Assembly (NCBI GenBank): GCA_035772735.1
Contig: JASDFA010000016.1
Coordinates: 173,109,001-173,173,000, forward strand
Direction of reading: 5' to 3'
Length of the DNA stretch: 64,000 nucleotides
Source: Datura wrightii
Taxonomy: Eukaryota > Streptophyta > Magnoliopsida > Solanales > Solanaceae
A program made the position numbers and the translations under genes. The stretch's first letter is position 1. The number at the start of each line of letters is the position of its first letter. Shown here piece after piece: positions 1 to 13,713 of this stretch. The notes beneath the pieces are model-generated. The model saw only the letters and a program-made list of their open reading frames with translations. It did no database searches and was not told the DNA's origin.

Positions 1-422
1 AATCAATCTAAGTAAGGAAAAAAAAAACCTTTTTTTAGAAAACGTATCCCCAGAAAGAGAATTGTTGAGTGTGAACAACTATGAAGAAGTTCAATTTATA
101 TTTTTTTTGGTAACCTTGCAATAAGCTCAATCTGTCAATTTTCTCTCTTTGTAATTCATCTGTTTGTTCAAATTTTTAAGACTAATACATAAATATGTAG
201 TCAAACTTGGCTTAAACTAAAAATTAAGCACTTAAACTTTGAGAGTGCAGATCTAGGCACCACAACTTGGTTTCATTGTGTCAATTAAGCACTCCAACTT
301 ACAAAATGATCATCTAGATACTTAAAAAATTTATGTGTCATGTTAGCATTAGGTACCTATGAGACATAATAGGGACTAGTTGGAATACTTAGTTGTCAAT
401 TGAGACAAAGTTAAGGTGTCTA
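1..422. other. AT-rich flank without recognisable gene
   Basis: Noncoding AT-rich sequence with no supportable ORF. The phrase 'attaagcact..aactt' occurs twice (about 223-237 and 284-299), so this may be an old repeat, but I cannot name it. It ends where LTR A starts. Confidence 0.5.
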
Positions 423-2687
423 TGTAACACCCCTTAGTTTCCTAAGATTAGACTCGGTATTTGAAAGTTGATCAACCAAAAAATCTACAATTTATCCTTA
501 GAACAACTCATCGTGGCTTAATGTTATGGGTTGTAGAAAGATTCGTGGTGAGCCTCAAAACTTGTCGGTTCAGACCATGAGTCATGGTTAGTGGGTATTA
601 CTTATTGTCATAAGTCGTAGTCAGCATCTGTAGAGAAGGGGCCCTGAAGTAATGAGTCTAGAAACAACTCGTGAGATCTTGTTACAGGTTGTGGTTTGGA
701 GCCATAGGATAGATAATAAGAAGAAGTGCAAGGACTTTCCACTATCCATGAATCATAGGAGGACTCGTGGTATCCAATAATGAGTCATAATGGGCATATG
801 TGGTTTAAGAATTAGAGAACCAGAAAATAGGTTGGCAAGTAACAAATGAAAACCATGAGTCATGGTAGGGTGGCACGACTCATGGTACGACTCGTGGTAC
901 GAGTCGTAATGACTGGCAGGCAGGTTTTTAAATACAATTTTCCAAGGGTATTTTCATAATTTTCTAGGCTTCTAACCGCTAAGAGATGTCATTTTATACA
1001 TCCTAAAGGGTATATTTAGGGGTTTAACCTAGCGTAAATCATCATTCTTTCAAGACAACCGTAGATTGAAGGTCCTCTCTCAAATCAAGCTAGGGTTCAT
1101 CATCCCCTTCATCTCAATTTCTCTTGGGTTTTCAAGGAAAGTCAAGGAATCAATTTACCCAGACATGTAGGGTTATGAATGGATGAAATCCTTCCACCAT
1201 TTCGTTTTTGAGTTCAAATCCTTGATTTCTACTTCTCAAATTCTAAATTGTGAAATAATAGGGTTTGACCCAATTCAATGAAACTATCCATGATATCACT
1301 ATAGTTTCAACTCTCTCATGTTCAAATTGATGATTTATGGTTATTAGAGTAGATTTGACTCCGAAATTTCTTACTTATTCATGATTTCAATTTTATAATA
1401 ATTTTGCTCTATTATGCATGATTTATGAATTTCAAGCTTAAGAGCCCATGATTTCATGTGTAATGAATTATCAAAGTATGCATGAATGTTTATGAATTCT
1501 TAAACTTATGATTTTGTGATTTTGAATTAAGAAGCCTTATTCAAGTATGTATGGCCATGATTATTAGCTAAGGCTTACAAGATAAGTTTTAATGAGATGT
1601 TTGAAGTTAAGACTCCTAAGAAACAGATTTAAGCTATGTTTTGAGAATATGATTATGAGCGATATACATGTTTTGGGAGTACTGTCTAGCATCTAGTAGG
1701 CCAATGATTTTGAGGACCCAGGTCTCACAACTATGCACCACCATAGGTAAATATTCATAATTGGGACCTCTCAAAATAGTGCTCCCCTGCCCGAGGGCAC
1801 ACTAGTGATATCACACCTTAATCGTTCTTTGCCCTGGCAAGACTTAGGACGACTTTGCCCACTTGAGAGAGATAGTTAGAGCATTATGTGAGCTCTTTCA
1901 TGATGGTGTCTGTTATGACGAAGCCTGCCATTATTCCTCATGTTTTACGTTACTCATTTTCATGTCTTATGATATTATGTTTATAGCATATTTGACCCAT
2001 TGATCAATTTATGAGTTTTCACTTATGATTTCTAGTATAGTACACTACATGATTTCTATTTCTAAATATTGGGTTATTATGTTTAGCTTATGATGAATAT
2101 CTCATGAATACGATTGCTTCAGAAATTTGACATTTAGCATGTTGTCCGTACTCTCATGGTCTATCTTGTTTTATAATCATGATTCTAGACTATTGTTTTA
2201 CTATCACGTTTTACTTTCTCTACACTCAGTACATTCAAAGACCTAACTTTATACTCTATGCTATATTTTCTCATGACATAGGTTCGAGTGATTCGATTAG
2301 GTCCCAATGTTAGCTCACTCCTGCTCCAATCCAATACCATCCCACTTTGAAGAGTCCTCATGATTCGAGGATGGAAGTTTTTGTTCATGACTCTTTTGTT
2401 TCTGTATTATAGTTTTAGACTTAGCGAGCTAGTTGGTGGTGTTTTCCTATCATCTTATCATATGTTTAGAGGCTTTTCAGACATCAACATATAGATGGTT
2501 CAGCATTGTTAACTCATATCAACGCTTTGTTTTTATGTCATATAGACTTTCACTTATATTTTTTTCATGTTTTATTTTCCCTTAGTGATGCTCTTATTCA
2601 TGCTATGTATGTGCATAGGTTATCTTGGAGCTATTCATGGTTTTAGGTCCCGTGTCTTGATCTGGGGCCCATGCTAGGGTCATGAGA
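423..2687 (+). repeat. 5' LTR of chromovirus-like element A
   Basis: The left end reads TGTAACACCCC and the right end reads GGGTCATGAGA, a decayed form of the family end GGGTCGTGACA. It is directly followed by a tRNA-iMet-like primer site and a gag, which makes it the 5' LTR of a plus-strand element. The upstream part is rich in palindromic GAGTC/GACTC motifs (for example 873-910), as in the other LTRs of this family here. There is no left target duplication I can pair, because the right end of the element is lost. Confidence 0.8.
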
Positions 2688-2690
2688 AAC

Positions 2691-2706
2691 ATTGTATCAA
2701 AGCAAT
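2691..2706 (+). other. Primer binding site, tRNA-iMet type (degenerate)
   Basis: The sequence ATTGTATCAAAGC follows the LTR end. The family consensus TGGTATCAGAGC is complementary to the 3' end of plant initiator Met tRNA. Two or three substitutions are visible, so it is decayed. Confidence 0.7.
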
Positions 2707-2834
2707 GGTTTAGGTGTGTCCTCGGGTGTCTAAAAGATGCGTGAAGTAAAGTTTTTTTATGGGTCTGAAGCGCGCCAAATTTATGGAGAAGAGGCTACAA
2801 AATTTTTTAAGAAACTTCCCTTCTTTCGTGATCT

Positions 2835-3951
2835 ATGTCATGTGATGAAATGCGCCTTTCTACTCCTCTAACTCCTGTTATACGTGTTTACAGAAATATG
2901 TCTCTCTGCCGAGTCAGTAGAAGAAGAAATGACAATGGAAATGGCCATGGCTATGGTAATGGAGATGGGCATCAGCCAGCCCCACCAACTCCAGTTGATC
3001 CTTTGTCGGAGCAGGTTACTCATGTTGAGTTCGGGGATGCATTTAAGATGTTAGCACAGCCACTGCCTAGGTCAACTAGCAAGCTGTGGCTCATGTGAAC
3101 AAAAATGGGAATGCGGCGGAGGCTAGTGTGCAAGACTTCATCAGGATGAATCCACCTGAGTTTCATGGGTCAAATGTGGAGGAGGACCTCCAGGTGTTTA
3201 TCGAGGAGGTCTAGAAGACTACCCAGGTTATGGGTGCTTCAAGAGAGAAGAGTGCAGACTTGGCCTCCTACTAGCTGAAGGGGGTTGCTCATATATGGTT
3301 TCGACAGTGGAAGGAGAGTAGGGGAGTTGGTGCAGTCCCCATCAGTTGGGATGAGTTTGTTACAGCTTTCTTGGATAGATTCATCCCGGAGAGTTGAGGA
3401 AAGCAAAGGCAGCCGAGTTCGTCAATATGAAGTAGAATGATATGAATGTTTAGGAGTATGCCCTGAAGTTTACACAACTGCCCAAGTATGCTCCAGAGAT
3501 GGTTATTGATCCGAGGGCTCGTATGAGCAAGTTCATGAATGTGGTGACACATTCATTGGTCAAAGAGTGTAGGACCGCCATGCTAATTAACAATATAGAT
3601 ATCCCTCGACTGATAATATATGCCTAGAATATAGAACCAAAGCAGATGAAGGAAAAGGAGAGAGAAGCCAAGAGGGCTAGGACAGGGAACTACGGGTACT
3701 CTCGGCAGAGATTCGATGGTGGAAATTGCCTTCAGTCCAATCAGAGCTTGTCGGCCCCCGCTCTATCATCAGGCAGCACTCTGTCCAGACCTTGAGGAGA
3801 TCAGAGAGGTATACTGAAAAGCTCTAGGGGTTACATGATTATGAAAGGGCAGCACACTTTTCTTATTTGCAGGAAGTGTGGTAAGAAGTACCCCAGAGAG
3901 TGATTTGTTGGCTCCGATAGTTGCTTTTAGTGTGGGAAAGCCCAGACATAT
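2835..3951 (+). pseudogene. gag: Gag remnant of element A (Ty3/gypsy)
   Basis: The start ATG at 2835 opens an 87-codon frame with the basic, Gly/Asn-rich N-terminus typical of Tekay-like gag. Beyond its stop, similarity continues through 3100-3640: an FHG motif near 3163, a Trp-x-x-x-Trp segment near 3296-3310, and the LDRF(I/F)P motif near 3372. In-frame stops (for example at the 'gaggtctag' near 3212) and frameshifts break it. A first zinc knuckle (CRKCGKK) lies near 3870 and a damaged second one near 3930, where LTR B begins. Gag would form the virus-like particle. This copy cannot. Confidence 0.75.
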
Positions 3952-6039
3952 TGTAACACCCACAAAGTCCCTAAGATCAGACCCGAGGGTTCAAATGGAG
4001 AAAACAAGAAATTCTGCACCAGGACACAGGACGAGTCGTCCAGTGACCCATGAGGAGACTTCATGAGTCGTGAAGTGACTTGTGAAGTAAGGGGGAGTTG
4101 GTAGGAGCTCGTGGTCAGGAAGTGACCACGAGAGTAGCAACGAGTCATGGTCAAGGAAACAATTAGTTAAGTTGGTCATGGTCAAAAGAAGGTTGGATGT
4201 TTAATTTTTGGGCAGTGTTCATCACGACTAGGTCACCATGAGTCGTGGTGTCCCTCGTGGTGACTCACAGTAAGTAATTTTTCTGTGTTTTAGTAAGGGT
4301 GTTTTTATAATTCCTATGCCCCTAGGTCATAAATCATGTTGTTTTAACATGAGTTAAAAGGGGTTTTAAGGGTATTTAACCTATCATAAGCTTTTCCATT
4401 CCATGCATGCAAGATTAGAGTGCATAATTAGAGATCAATCTTTAGAATTCCCTAGGTTCTTCCCAAAATATCTTGGGCAACCAAGAAAGGGTGTGAAATC
4501 ATATTTATCCTGGTATGTAGGGTTATGAATGGGAGTATTCCTTCACTTCCATGCCCAAATCCTCTTCTAAATTCATGTAATTCAAGGTTGATGAATATAT
4601 AGGATTTTAACCAAGTTGGTGAAATTTTTTAAGTATCCATCATGGGTAAATTTTATTAATGTTTCTAATGTCGTTTTAAGATTCATGGGCATATTTTTAT
4701 AATTATTTTAGTTACAAATTTATGATTTCAAAGTCTTACAATTATGATGCACAATTATGAAAGTTCATGAAAGGTTAAGATTATGATATATGTTTTCAAG
4801 TATGATGAAATGTCTACGATGACAGTATTATTTCAAATTACCCATGTTTATATCCATGATTTTGACTATCTCAAAGAATTTATAATTTTTTGCAAGACCA
4901 TATGATAAAGTATGTTTCATGATTTACTTCAATTTCATGTTATTAGCTTACCACATGATTTTGGAGTCTAGACTCCCACTTTTCAGCTTGTGGTATGGTT
5001 TTAGACGAGTCTCCTCATGATATGTTTTTAGATTATGCATGTACTATTTTGATTTAGCTTCTTTGCAAGATGATGGTTCAGCTTCGTTCGAAAATGATAG
5101 AGAGCATATGCATGATTTTGGAAGTAGTGTCTAGCACCGAGTAGGCTAAGCGTTTAGTCAAACCCTGTGCCTCAGAACTACGTGCCAACGTAGGTATGTT
5201 CAAATTATTGGGACCTCCCTTGTGAACTTTCCCTTCCCCTGAGGGGCCTTCAGGTTGATATCAATATCATGGTAATGGCCTTAGCCCTGAAAAGGCTTTG
5301 GACGGCTCTACCCACTTGAGTGTAATAGTTAGGACCACGTATGCTCTAGCGTGGTAATGTCGGTTATATGATGAGTCTCTTATTGTTCCTTATGATTTCA
5401 GTTATGCATGTCCATCAGTCATGATATTGTGTTTTTAGCAGGTTTGACCCAAATGTTTAGTTTTTCTTATGATTATTAGTTTCATCTTTGGGTCATTCGG
5501 ATCATTTATGATATTAAGTCATGTTTAAATCATGTTTCCAGATAATAACATGCGGCCTTAATCTCAGAATTTTATGATAGAATGTTTTATGTTATGCATG
5601 ATTTCTAATTTTACTTAGAGGTTTTACTGACCTTGAATACTCAGTACATTCCAAGTATTGACCGCATACTATATGTTGTATCATTTCATGAAATAGGCTC
5701 GGATGTTCAGGTACAGTCCCGCTACTAGCCAGATCCTCAGAGTTAGCATTTCCTAGCTTGTTGGTGAATCTTCATCCATTGAGGACCTTTTTATCAATTT
5801 ATTATCAGTTTTAGTTATTAGTGAGTTAGTTGGGGTCTTTTCCCATCAACTCGTCAGATTTTAGAGGCTTATCAGACATAGTATGCATTCAGCATTGGAT
5901 CAGTGTTGTGTATTCCGTTGTTCAGATTGTTATTAAATCTTTAGACTTCCGCTATCTAAAATGTTAGATTTATGCATTTTTTAATATTAAGCCTTAGTTG
6001 TTATGTTTAATACATGGGTCGACTTGTAACCATTTATGG
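3952..6039 (+). repeat. LTR B, chromovirus-like, 3' end missing
   Basis: It starts TGTAACACCC inside the second zinc knuckle of gag A, so it is a later insertion. It follows the same layout as LTR C: a GAGTC-rich segment at 4030-4280, an AT-rich middle, then the 'tactgaccgcatactatatgttgtatcatttcatga' zone near 5656. The last ~65 bp expected up to GTGACA are absent. The sequence stops after 'gggtcgacttg' and runs into LTR C. No internal region belongs to it here. Confidence 0.75.
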
Positions 6040-8215
6040 TATAATACCCCAAAAGCCATAAGATCAGACCCAAGGGTCGAAATGGAGAAAATAAAAATTT
6101 CTGCACCAGGCACAGGACGAGTCATCCAGTGACCCATGAGGTACCCGATGAGTCATTAAGTGACTCATGGAGTGGAGCAAAGTTGGCTAATGAATGGTGG
6201 CTTGGGGGTTGACCACGTGAGAAGCCATGACTCATTGTTAGGACTACGAGTTGTTAGGTGGGTCGTGGTCAAGAAGCCGACATAAATGTTGGATGTTTGG
6301 CAGTGTTTCCAACGATTAGTCACCAAGAGTTGTCAGGTACACCATGAGTTGCAGTTTCCCTCGTGGTGACTGGCAGAGGGAAGGATTTCTATTATTGGCA
6401 ACGAGTGCTAGTGACGAGTCGTCCCCTTAGGCAATGAGTCATCTACTCCCTCATTCGGACTAGTAGTATGCATTTTCCTACGAATTTATTAAGGGATTTT
6501 CCGTAATCCCTAAGCTCCTAAGACCTAAATTACGTCGTTTTAAGATCAGATAGGTGTGTTTTAAGAGGGTTTAACTCATTCTAAATCTATCCCTCACCAT
6601 GCATGCAAGCCTAGGAGTTCCTAAGGGTGATAAAGCTTAGAATTCATCAAGTTCTTCCCCAATTCCTTTGGGCATTCAAGAAGGTTGAGAAATCAGAAGT
6701 ACCCAGTTATGTAGGTTTATCAACGGGTGTATTCATCCACTCCCATGCCCAATTCCATCTCAAATTTATGGAAATTCTATGTTGATGAATCTATGGGGTT
6801 TTAACCCAACTTGTGAATTCTCTAAGTATCTATCATGGGTTTACTCTATTCGTGTTTCAAATGTTGAATTATGATTCATGGGAATGTTTTATATTGTTTT
6901 CAATTACAATTCATGTTTTCAAAGTTTTACAAATTATAATGCCCAATTATGAAAGTTCATGAAAGGTTGATATTGTGATCTATGTTTTCAAGTATGATGA
7001 GATATATATGATGAAAGTATGATTTCGAATTACCCATGTTTATATCCATGATTTTGAATATCTAAAGTATGTATAAGTTTGGGGAAGCCCATATGATCAA
7101 GTATATTCATGATTACTTCAATTACATTTATTAGCTTACCACATAGTTTTGGAGTCTAGACTCCCATTTTTCAGCTTGTGGTATCGTTTCAGCCAAGTTT
7201 CCTTATGTTATGTTTTCAGATTATGCATGTATTATTATGATTCAGCTTCATCACAAGATGATGGTTCAGCTTCATTGAAATATAATGGAGAGCATATGCA
7301 TGTTTTTGGGAGTAGTGTCTAGCACCGAGTAGGCCAAGGTTTCAGTTAACCCTGTGCCTTAGAACTACATGGCAACATGGGTATGTTCAGATTATTTGGG
7401 ACCTCCATTGTGAGATTTCGCTTCCCCCAAAGGACCTCTAGCTTGATATCAATATAATGGTTGCATCCTTAGCCCCGGCAACAACTCTTCCCACTTGAGT
7501 GTGATAGTCGGGAACACATAAGCTCTATCGTGGTAATGTCGGTTATATGATTAGTCCCTATTGTTCCTCATAATTTTAGTTGTGCATATTCATCCGTCAT
7601 GATATTATGTTTTCAATAGGTTTGACCCAATGTACAGTTTTACTTATGAATAATCAGTTTCAGCTTTGGATCATTCGATTCAGCTATGATATTCAGTTAT
7701 GCTTATAATAGCATGCAAGCGCTATTCTTAGACTCTTATGATGAAATGTTTTATGATATGCATGATTTGTAATTTTTACTTACTTAGCGGTTTTACTTAC
7801 CTTCAATACTCGATAAATTCCACGTACTGATCGTATACTCTATGTTGTATCACTTCATGATACAAGCTAGTACCTCCTGACAGACTTGGTGAGTCCTCAT
7901 CCTTCAAGGGCCCCTTTTATCAGCTTTATTCACTATCTTCAGTTTCAATTTTAATGAGTTAGTCGGGGTCTTGTCCCATTAACTTATCAGTACGTAGAGG
8001 CTTATCAGATATAGTATGTTTTCAATTTCATATCTCTGTTATGTATTTAGATATTCGATGTTATCATATTTTCAAACTTCCACTATTCTATATATGTTAG
8101 ACTTCCACATTATTATGTTGAGTTTATATGTCATGTTTATGCCATGGGTCAACTTGGAGCCTCTCGGGGTTCTTTGTCCCATGTCTCGATCCGGGCCTAT
8201 GTTCGAGTCGTGACA
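6040..8215 (+). repeat. LTR C, chromovirus-like
   Basis: It starts TATAATACCCC (decayed TGTAATACCCC) and ends with the full family terminus CGAGTCGTGACA at 8204-8215. It resembles LTR B along its whole length. It could be the 5' LTR of an element whose interior is almost gone, or a solo LTR. No clear target duplication was found. Confidence 0.75.
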
Positions 8216-8338
8216 CTATATCAACTGGCATATCCCAATATATGAGCACATCCTATGGTCGTAACACCAAGGTACAAATCATACGAAGGAATAATGGTGA
8301 GATTCAGAGGACAACATATTTTAGAAGACCAGACCACA
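8216..8338. other. Short unassigned remnant between LTR C and element 1
   Basis: This 123-bp stretch has no ORF. It starts 'ctatatcaactggc', which could be a badly decayed tRNA-iMet primer site of LTR C, or the resumption of older host sequence. Element 1 starts at its right edge. Confidence 0.4.
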
Positions 8339-10658
8339 TGTCACGACCCGAGCTGAGGGCTCGGACCGAGACACAGGACCTAGAACCATGAATGGCTCAA
8401 AGTTGACCCATGGAATGTACATAGAAGCTAAGAGCATAAACTAAAGTAGATTTAAAACATAAGCATGAAGCAGCAGAAAAATCTAAGATGCATGTCAACG
8501 TAAGAATAATAACCACTAATATTGATGAAAACATCTATACATGCCATCTGAAAAGCCTCTAGAACATCTGATGGGTTGATGGGATGACACCCCCAACCAA
8601 CCCTCTAGGTCTGAAACTGATAGACATGGTAAAAACATAAAGTTGATAATGTCCCCATAGAATAAGGACTCACCCAAGCGAGAAAAGGACTGGACTAATC
8701 GGGAGCGAGCTATCAGCGAGGCTGAGATGAATCACCTGAACCTATATCATGAGACGATATAACATAGAGTATGCAGACTTTGAATGTACTGAGTATGGAA
8801 GGTAAGTAAAACATGCTAATAAAATGATATTCTGAAATCGTGAGTATAAGTCAATAAAGTTCAGGAGAGTAAGGACCTCATGCTAAAAGCCATAAATCTG
8901 ACGTATACATATTCATAAGCTTTTCATCGTAATTTGAACATAATGACCCAAATTTTTAGAAATAGATATCATATAACTTCCCATACTTGAATCATAAATG
9001 AAAGCTCATAAACTAATCAATGGGTCAAATATTCTATAAAACATAACATCATGAGTCCTGAACATGAGTAACTGAAAGTATAAGGAACTACGAGAGACTC
9101 GTCATTACCAAAAACCATCATGTATGAGCGCATGATGATCCCACGTCTTGCCCACATGAAGGATACCCATCCTAAGCCTTGAAAGGGTAAAGGATGAATG
9201 ACGTGTGATATCACGGTGTGCGCTTGGGGTGGGAAAGCACCATATTTAGATGTCCCAATAAAAATACATCCTACGTTGGCACGTAGTTCAGAGATCAGGT
9301 TTCTCAGAATCCCTGGACTACTCAGTGCTAGACACTACTTCAAAAATATGTATATTTCTCATGTAATCATATTTTAAAAACATAGCTTAAATCTGTATAT
9401 TAGGAGTCTTGACTTCGAAATATTTCATAAACTGATCTTATAAGCCTTGGCTAAAATCATGATAAGTATACATATATTTGAATAGGTTTTCCAAAGTAAT
9501 GAAATCATATATACATGAAATAAACCTCATAGTTCAAAATCATGGAATCATATGTTGAGAATTGATAAACATTCATGCATTCTAGATAACTTATCATTCT
9601 TAAAATTATGGGATCGTAGTCTTGAATTTCATAAAACATGCATAATAAGGCATGGTTTTGAATAACTTGAAATCATGAGTTTATAATTAAATTTAAAATA
9701 AAGTCAGCCCCAATAGTCTTAAATCATTAATTGAGACATGAGGAGATTGGACCCATAGGCATAACATGGATATTTACATAGAATTGGGTTGAAATCATTG
9801 AAATTTCAATACACTTAATTAGAGACTTGAATTCATGAATTAGAGAAGAAATTGGGCATGAAGGTAGAAGAAATCCCTCATTCATGGCCTACATACCTGG
9901 GTAAACTGATTTCTGAGCTGGTTTTGAAAGCCCAAGAGGATTGAGATTGAAATTGATGAGGAATCCTAACTTTATCTTGAAAGAGGATTTTGAATTTAAT
10001 GCACGTATGAGAGCATAATGACTTATGCTCGGTTAAACCCTCTTAAAACACTCTTTAGGAAGCTTAAAATGGTGTCATTAGCGATTTAGAAGCTTAGAAA
10101 TTTACAAAACTACCCTTGGGAAATCCCATAAAAATCCTGACTGTCAGCTGCAATGACCCATCCAATGAGTCGTTGTTGGACTAGACAACTCGTTGGATCC
10201 ACTGTTATTTCCGGAGTATTTCTGATACTCTTCTAATTCCCTAACCAATGATTAGACATGATGATTCAGTATACGAAATAATGACTCGTTATTCCTCTCA
10301 TCGTCACCACTACCTCGCCTGTATTGATTTATAATCCTTCCAATGGATCCATACAATGGGTCATTGCATGCCACAATGAATCGTGGTATCCGTACGTTGT
10401 CTATGAACCAACTTCGACCCCTTACTGAACTCCACTTAACAACCCATTAGGATAACCCATTGATTGATTTGAAGAGTCGTTGGTAGACCCATTGTTTTTG
10501 GGAGGTCTTGACTAAAGGTTTACAACAAGGCACACAATAGGTCGTTTTTTTCCAACAATTACTCGTTCCTTGAGTCATTCTTTGACCCTGGTGCCATTTT
10601 TCTATTTTTCTCTAATTCAACCCTCGAGTTTGGTCTTAGGGACTTTCGGGGTGTTACA
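8339..10658 (-). repeat. 3' LTR of element 1
   Basis: Bounded by TGTCACGACCCG on the left and CGGGGTGTTACA on the right, the reverse complement of TGTAACACCCCG...CGGGTCGTGACA. The matching sequence at 20875-21768 is its partner. GAGTC/GACTC palindromes cluster at 10140-10600, which is U3 on the minus strand. Confidence 0.85.
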
Positions 10659-10690
10659 TTATCTCCCTCTTGGAAACATTCATCCTCGAA
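10659..10690 (-). other. Polypurine tract next to the 3' LTR of element 1
   Basis: On the minus strand this reads CGAGGATGAATGTTTCCAAG then AGGGAGATAA, ending at the LTR. This is the usual plus-strand primer position in LTR elements. Confidence 0.75.
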
Positions 10691-10929
10691 TATAGATTAA
10701 GCATATTGAAAGGCCTAGGAAAGAACTGCAATCCCAAAACTATGCAGCTATAGCTGAAAACTGACTTAGTGACTAACTCTTGACTGATATACATGACTGA
10801 ATTGAATTCATGAAACATACATACATGCAATAACATGAATGAAACTTAGAGACATGAACTTGTCGTGAAACTAAATTGAGTGCTAAGAAGGAAATTGGTA
10901 CCTCATAATGGAACTGAGCCAGAAGGAAA

Positions 10930-12153
10930 AAGATTCAGATATTTAGCCATCATAGCTACTTCAGCTTCCCACATAGCTCCCTCAACAACCTAATTTCTCC
11001 ACAAAACCTTCACCAAAGTTACTTCCTTATTCCTTAACTTCCAAACCTGATAATTTAGGATCTCAACCAAAATCTCCTCATTAAGACTATGCTTCGTACT
11101 GATGCTCTCTACCGAAACAACTAAGTTCGGGTCACTAATGCACTTCTTCAATAGGGATACATGGAAAACTGGATACACCGAAGCAAACTCTATTGATAGC
11201 TCCAACTCATATTCAACCTTGCCAAATCGCCTCAGAATCCTAAAGGGACTAACATATCAGGGACTAAGCTAACTTTTCTTACCGAACCTCATCACTCCCT
11301 TCATGGGAGACACCTTTAGAAACATCCAATCATCAACCTCAAACTTAAGCTCTCTCAGCTTAACGTCCGTATAAGATTTTGGACAACTCTGAGCTATTTT
11401 TTGCCTTTATCTAATATTTAAACTTTCTCTATGGACTCATGAACCAAATTTGGTCCAATCAACGTAGGTTCACCTACTTAAAACCATCCAATAAGTGTTC
11501 TACACCTTCACCCATAAAGAGCCTCAAACGGAGCCATCTGAATGCTAGAATGGTAATTGTTATTGTAGGAAAACTCGGTGAGAGGTAAGTGATATCCCAA
11601 CTATCCTTGAAATAAATCACGTATGCTCTCAACGTATCCTCAAGAGTCTGAATGGTCCGCTTAGCCTGACCATTTGTCTGCATGTGAAAAGTTGTACTAA
11701 GCTTCACTTGAGTACCAAGGCCTCTCTAAAAAAACCTTCAAAACTGAGAGATGAACTAAGTACCCCTATTTGAGATGATGGAAAAGGGAGCTCCATACGA
11801 CTCAACTAATTCCCAAATTTATAACCTAACATAATACTCGAGTAAATCGATAGATTTGATCGGTAAGAAATAGGCTAATTTGGTCAACCTTTCCAATCAC
11901 CCATATAGAGTCATACTGTTGGTGGGTAGAGGAAAGCCTGTAATGAAGTCCATATTGATCTCATCCTACTTCCGAGTAGGAATACTAATATCATGAAGCA
12001 TATCTCCAGGTCTCTGATGTTCAACCTTTACCTGTTGACAATTCATACACTTAGTCACAAACTCCGCTATGTCCTTTTTTATGCCATTCCACTAATGAAC
12101 TTCTCGTCGATCATGGTACATCTTGGTGGCACCTGGATGGATAGTACTGAGAA
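10930..12153 (-). pseudogene. Integrase C-terminal half and chromodomain-type tail, element 1
   Basis: The best-kept segments are 10990-11205 and 11474-11707. The first has the 'VYPVFHVSLLKKCI' strand of the integrase C-terminal (GPY/F) region, followed by the 'VEILNYQVWKLRNKEV' and 'VKVLWRN' stretch of the family chromodomain. The second holds the 'QTNGQAKRTIQTLED' region around the third catalytic residue. The Glu expected in 'AERTIQ' reads Lys here, so this copy would be catalytically dead even without its stops. The gene is interrupted at 12153 by LTR E and resumes at 17289. Confidence 0.8.
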
Positions 12154-13708
12154 TTTTATACCCCGGGAGCTCAAAGATCAGATCCGGGAGTTGAAAAGGG
12201 GAAAATGTAAAACTGATATTGCAGGAATAGGACGAGTCGTGTGATGACCCGTGAGGACAACCCATGAGTCATCAGGTGACGCGTGGGGGGGACCAGTGAC
12301 GAGTTGGGAAGTTAGGAGAAAAGGGTCCCCTTGGGTGTGGGAACGACTCATGGTTAGACACCACGATTTGTTAGGTCAGCCTTGGGGTAAGGGAGAAGGA
12401 AAATAGAAGAAGGCAGAATAGTGTACTTGACAAAAGCTGACCATGACTCGTTAGAGGACGTGATGAGTCGTGGTGTGAGTCATGGGGTGAAGTGAGTGAG
12501 AAGTAATGAGTTTGAGGAAGTGTATCTCATGACTGGTGACCACGATTCATGGTCAACCCTAACAAGTCATTATGTCAGTCGTTATAAGCCAGGAGACCAG
12601 GCAGACAGAGTACTTAACGAGCTAGATGACAAGTCATTGCCTTGGACCACGAGTCATCAGGTCGTCCGTTAGGACCACCTGGCAGTATTTTCCTACAGAT
12701 TCAGTAAGGGTATTTTTGTAATTCCTTAAAGCTTATATATGTTGTTTAAGGCTTGTTTTAGTGGGTTTTAAGAGGGGAAAACCTATTCTAAGTTAATTCC
12801 TTCCATGCAGGCAAGCTTGAGAGGTTAAAAAGGTGATCTAGAGCAATTCTTCAGGGTTTTCATGAAAATCTCTCTTGGGCAATCAGAGAAGTTGTAGAAT
12901 GAATCCCTCCAAGGTATATAGGGTTATGAGTAGGTGCATTCTTCCACACCCATGCCCAATTTCTATCTAAACATGAGAAATTCCAATGATCAAGTTATGG
13001 GGTTTCTACTCAAATGCATGAGTCTTCAATTTCTTTACATGGGTATGAATTGATTATGATTTTATTATTCAATTGTGAAGCATGGGCTGATTTTATGATG
13101 ATTTCAATTAAAATTATATTTCTAGTCTTATGAATGTTGAAGCCCATGGATGAGATGATCATGAAAAGTGAGATTTATGAAGTAAATGTGATATGGATGA
13201 GATGTTATGATGAAAAGAATGACATGAAGCTACCCATGTCTATAATTATGTTTTCAATGAGAATTGTGTATTTCTAAGTATGATAAAGCTTTGGGATATG
13301 CCTACATATTATGTTTAAATGATGATTTTCCTGAACTAAGCTTACCACATTATTTTGGAGCGAAGACTCCCAAATTTTGCATTCTAGCTTGTGGTATGTT
13401 TTGAGTTAAGTCTTCCTATGCATAGCTTACCACATGAATTTGGAGCAAAGGCTCCCCACTATGTATTCAACTTGTGGTATGTTTTGAATTAAGTTTCTCA
13501 TATGCATGATTTCGTATTTGAGATGTATTGATCATTGAGCTTCGTCAATAGATGATGTTGAGCTTCGTTATATATGATGTAGAGCATTGCATATTTTGGG
13601 AGAAGAGTCTAGCACCGAGCAGGCTAAGGGTCGATCACCCTATTCCCCGGAACTACGCGCCAACATAGCATGATACTATTATATTATTGGGGCCTCCCTT
13701 GTGAGATA

Positions 13709-13713
13709 TTACC
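13709..13713. repeat. Target site duplication, left (TTACC)
   Basis: TTACC immediately precedes the TG of LTR I. The same 5-mer follows its CA end at 16418-16422. Five base pairs is the standard integrase footprint for this class. Confidence 0.85.
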
